From: VFZN01 sp963709325
GTDB taxonomy: Bacteria; Acidobacteriota; Vicinamibacteria; Vicinamibacterales; UBA2999
NCBI GenBank assembly: GCA_963709325.1
Contig: CAVPVV010000001.1
Coordinates: 124,001-188,000, forward strand
Length of the DNA: 64,000 bases
Reading direction: 5' to 3'
Part shown: positions 62,665-64,000 of the stretch, piece by piece
Layout: the number at the start of each line of letters is the position of its first letter
Position numbering within the stretch: position 1 is the first letter of the stretch
Notes under the pieces: generated by a model
Databases searched by the model: none
What the model saw: the letters and a program-made list of their open reading frames with translations, nothing else
What the model was told of the DNA's origin: nothing
Position numbers and translations under genes: made by a program

Positions 62665-64000
62665 CTAGCTGAGCGCCTTGATCACATCCCAGCGGGTAAT
62701 GATGTAAGTCTCGTCGCTCTTGAAGTCGCGGACCAGCACCGCGGGGCTGGCATCGGTCAGCATCCCGGCCAGCGCGTCCACGCCGGTGGAGATGTCGGCG
62801 AACGGAATAGCCGGCTCCATGATCGCCTCGACGGGGCCCTTGACGAGCTCGGGGTTGGCGACGATCGCTTCGAACAGGTGGCTTTCGCTGACCGACCCCA
62901 CCAGGCGGCCGCCGGCCGTGACCGGCAACTGCGAGTAGGCGTTGGCGGTCATCAGGTTCGCCGCCCGCGCCGACTGGCTCCACGCATTCGATTGTGGTGA
63001 GTCGCGCCTTCTGGCGATCGGCGACGAGGTCCTTCGCGGTCAAGCCCTTCTTGTCGAGGAAGCCCTTTTCGCGCATCCAGTCGGGGTTGTACATCTTCCC
63101 CAGGTAGCGCGTCCCGTGGTCGTGGAAGATCACGACTACGGTTTCCCCGGCCTTGAAGCGATCCGCAAGCTGCAGCAGCCCGGCCAACGCCGAGCCGGCG
63201 GAGTTCCCGGCGAAGATCCCCTCTTCGCGGGCGATGCGGCTGGTCATGATCGCCGCGTCGCGGTCGGTCACCTTCTCGAAATGATCGATGACCGAGAAGT
63301 CGACGTTCTTCGGCAGGAAGTCCTCGCCGATGCCTTCGGTGATGTACGGGTAGATCTCGTTCTTGTCGAAGATCCCCGTCTCCTTGTACCTCTTGAACAC
63401 CGACCCGTAGGTGTCGATGCCCCATACCTTCACCGACGGCTTCTGCTCCTTGAGGAATCGGCCCACGCCGCAGATGGTCCCGCCGGTGCCGACGCCGACC
63501 ACGAGGTGATCGACCCGGCCGTCGGTCTGATCCCAGATCTCGGGGCCGGTCTGCTCGTAATGGGCCACCGAGTTCGACGGGTTGTCGTACTGGTTCGCCT
63601 TCCAGCTGTTAGGTGTCTCGCGCTCGAGACGGGACGACACCGAATAGTAGGAGCGTGGATCTTCCGGGTCCACGTCGGTGGGGCAGACGATCACGTCGGC
63701 GCCGAACGCGCGGAGGGCGTCCACTTTCTCCTTGGACTGCTTGTCGGTGGTGGTGAAGATGCACTTGTAGCCCTTCACCACGGCGGCAATCGCCAGCCCC
63801 ATCCCGGTGTTCCCGGACGTGCCCTCGATGATCGTGCCACCCGGCTTCAGCCGGCCGTCCTGCTCGGCGTCCTCGATCATCTTGAGGGCCATCCGGTCCT
63901 TGATCGAGTTGCCGGGATTGAAGGTTTCTATCTTCGCCAACACGTCGGCGGCGACGGTGCCGCGGGTGATCCGGTTGATGCGGACGAGCGGAGTGTGACC
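62665..64000 (-). CDS. Cystathionine beta-synthase with C-terminal CBS domain, frameshifted, 5' end outside window
   Basis: The frame is open to the right edge (HTPLVRINRI... before the first internal Met). PLP domain: NPGNSIKDRMAL with the PLP-binding Lys, GTSGNTGMGLA, VGTGGTICG, GNSAGSALAGL. After ARLTTIECVEPVG the frame changes: RAANLMTANAYSQLPV and the CBS pair (GSVSESHLFEAIV, AIPFADISTGVDALAGML) continue in another frame to a TAG at 62665. The shift is one extra base in a GC run near 62966-62974. The intact protein condenses homocysteine with serine or makes cysteine from serine derivatives. Confidence 0.85.

Noticed and set aside
62594..62960. Long Arg/Gly-rich tail of the cystathionine beta-synthase frame
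   Set aside because: The other frame encodes a complete CBS domain in this segment, so the tail is a frameshift product.

Overview
This is a 64 kb, GC-rich chromosomal window from a bacterium, most likely an Acidobacteriota (Vicinamibacteria-type) soil lineage. The inference rests on the high GC content, an 822-residue ABC permease of the acidobacterial ADOP type, three PQQ-like beta-propeller proteins, many secreted enzymes with signal peptides, and frequent GTG starts. I see no prophage, transposase, integrase, CRISPR array or rRNA. About 62 protein genes and one tRNA fill the window, and no gene-free stretch exceeds 300 bases.

Layout. 1-12.2 kb: the end of an ankyrin/CxxCH/terpenoid-cyclase-like fusion gene, a secreted amidohydrolase, then a tightly overlapping plus-strand operon (CapA, PqiA-like, two RDD proteins, SpoIIM-like, a membrane protein, DUF4129, DUF4350, MoxR ATPase, DUF58). 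12.2-20.1 kb: a minus-strand protein quality control and housekeeping block, tRNA-Leu(TAG)-tig-clpP-clpX-lon-engB-rho. 20.2-23.8 kb: a small zinc-ribbon protein, a Dam-type methylase, an ECF sigma/anti-sigma pair and a 2OG oxygenase. 23.9-28.9 kb: three consecutive beta-propeller (PQQ-like) proteins. 28.9-39.1 kb: a lipoprotein, an SDR, the ADOP permease, a bacterial dynamin-like GTPase, a di-heme cytochrome c, and a cluster of hydantoinase/allantoinase-like, DapA-like and atypical SDR genes. 39.2-48.3 kb: two ferritin-like proteins around a lytic transglycosylase, cupin, PanE-like, MBL-fold, HupE, PAP2, DUF1330 and DUF885 genes. 48.4-55.1 kb: an M20-like protein with altered metal ligands, a MacB-type ABC transporter with two permeases, and a second CapA. 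55.2-64 kb: a GT-C-like membrane protein, formamidase, MFS transporter, DinB, cyclophilin, an AbgB-like M20 hydrolase and a cystathionine beta-synthase with a CBS domain that runs off the right edge.

Three patterns stand out. (1) At least ten genes are followed, beginning inside or within a few bases of their stop codon, by short tandem repeats of 7 or 9 bp or by a longer inverted-repeat element; these belong to a few families scattered over the whole window. (2) At least eight genes have a TANNNT-like -10 hexamer only 5-7 bases upstream of the start codon and no Shine-Dalgarno sequence, as expected for leaderless mRNAs. (3) Three genes (hupE, M20 hydrolase, CBS) each carry a net +1 frameshift with the original reading clearly visible on both sides, which could be recent decay or assembly error.
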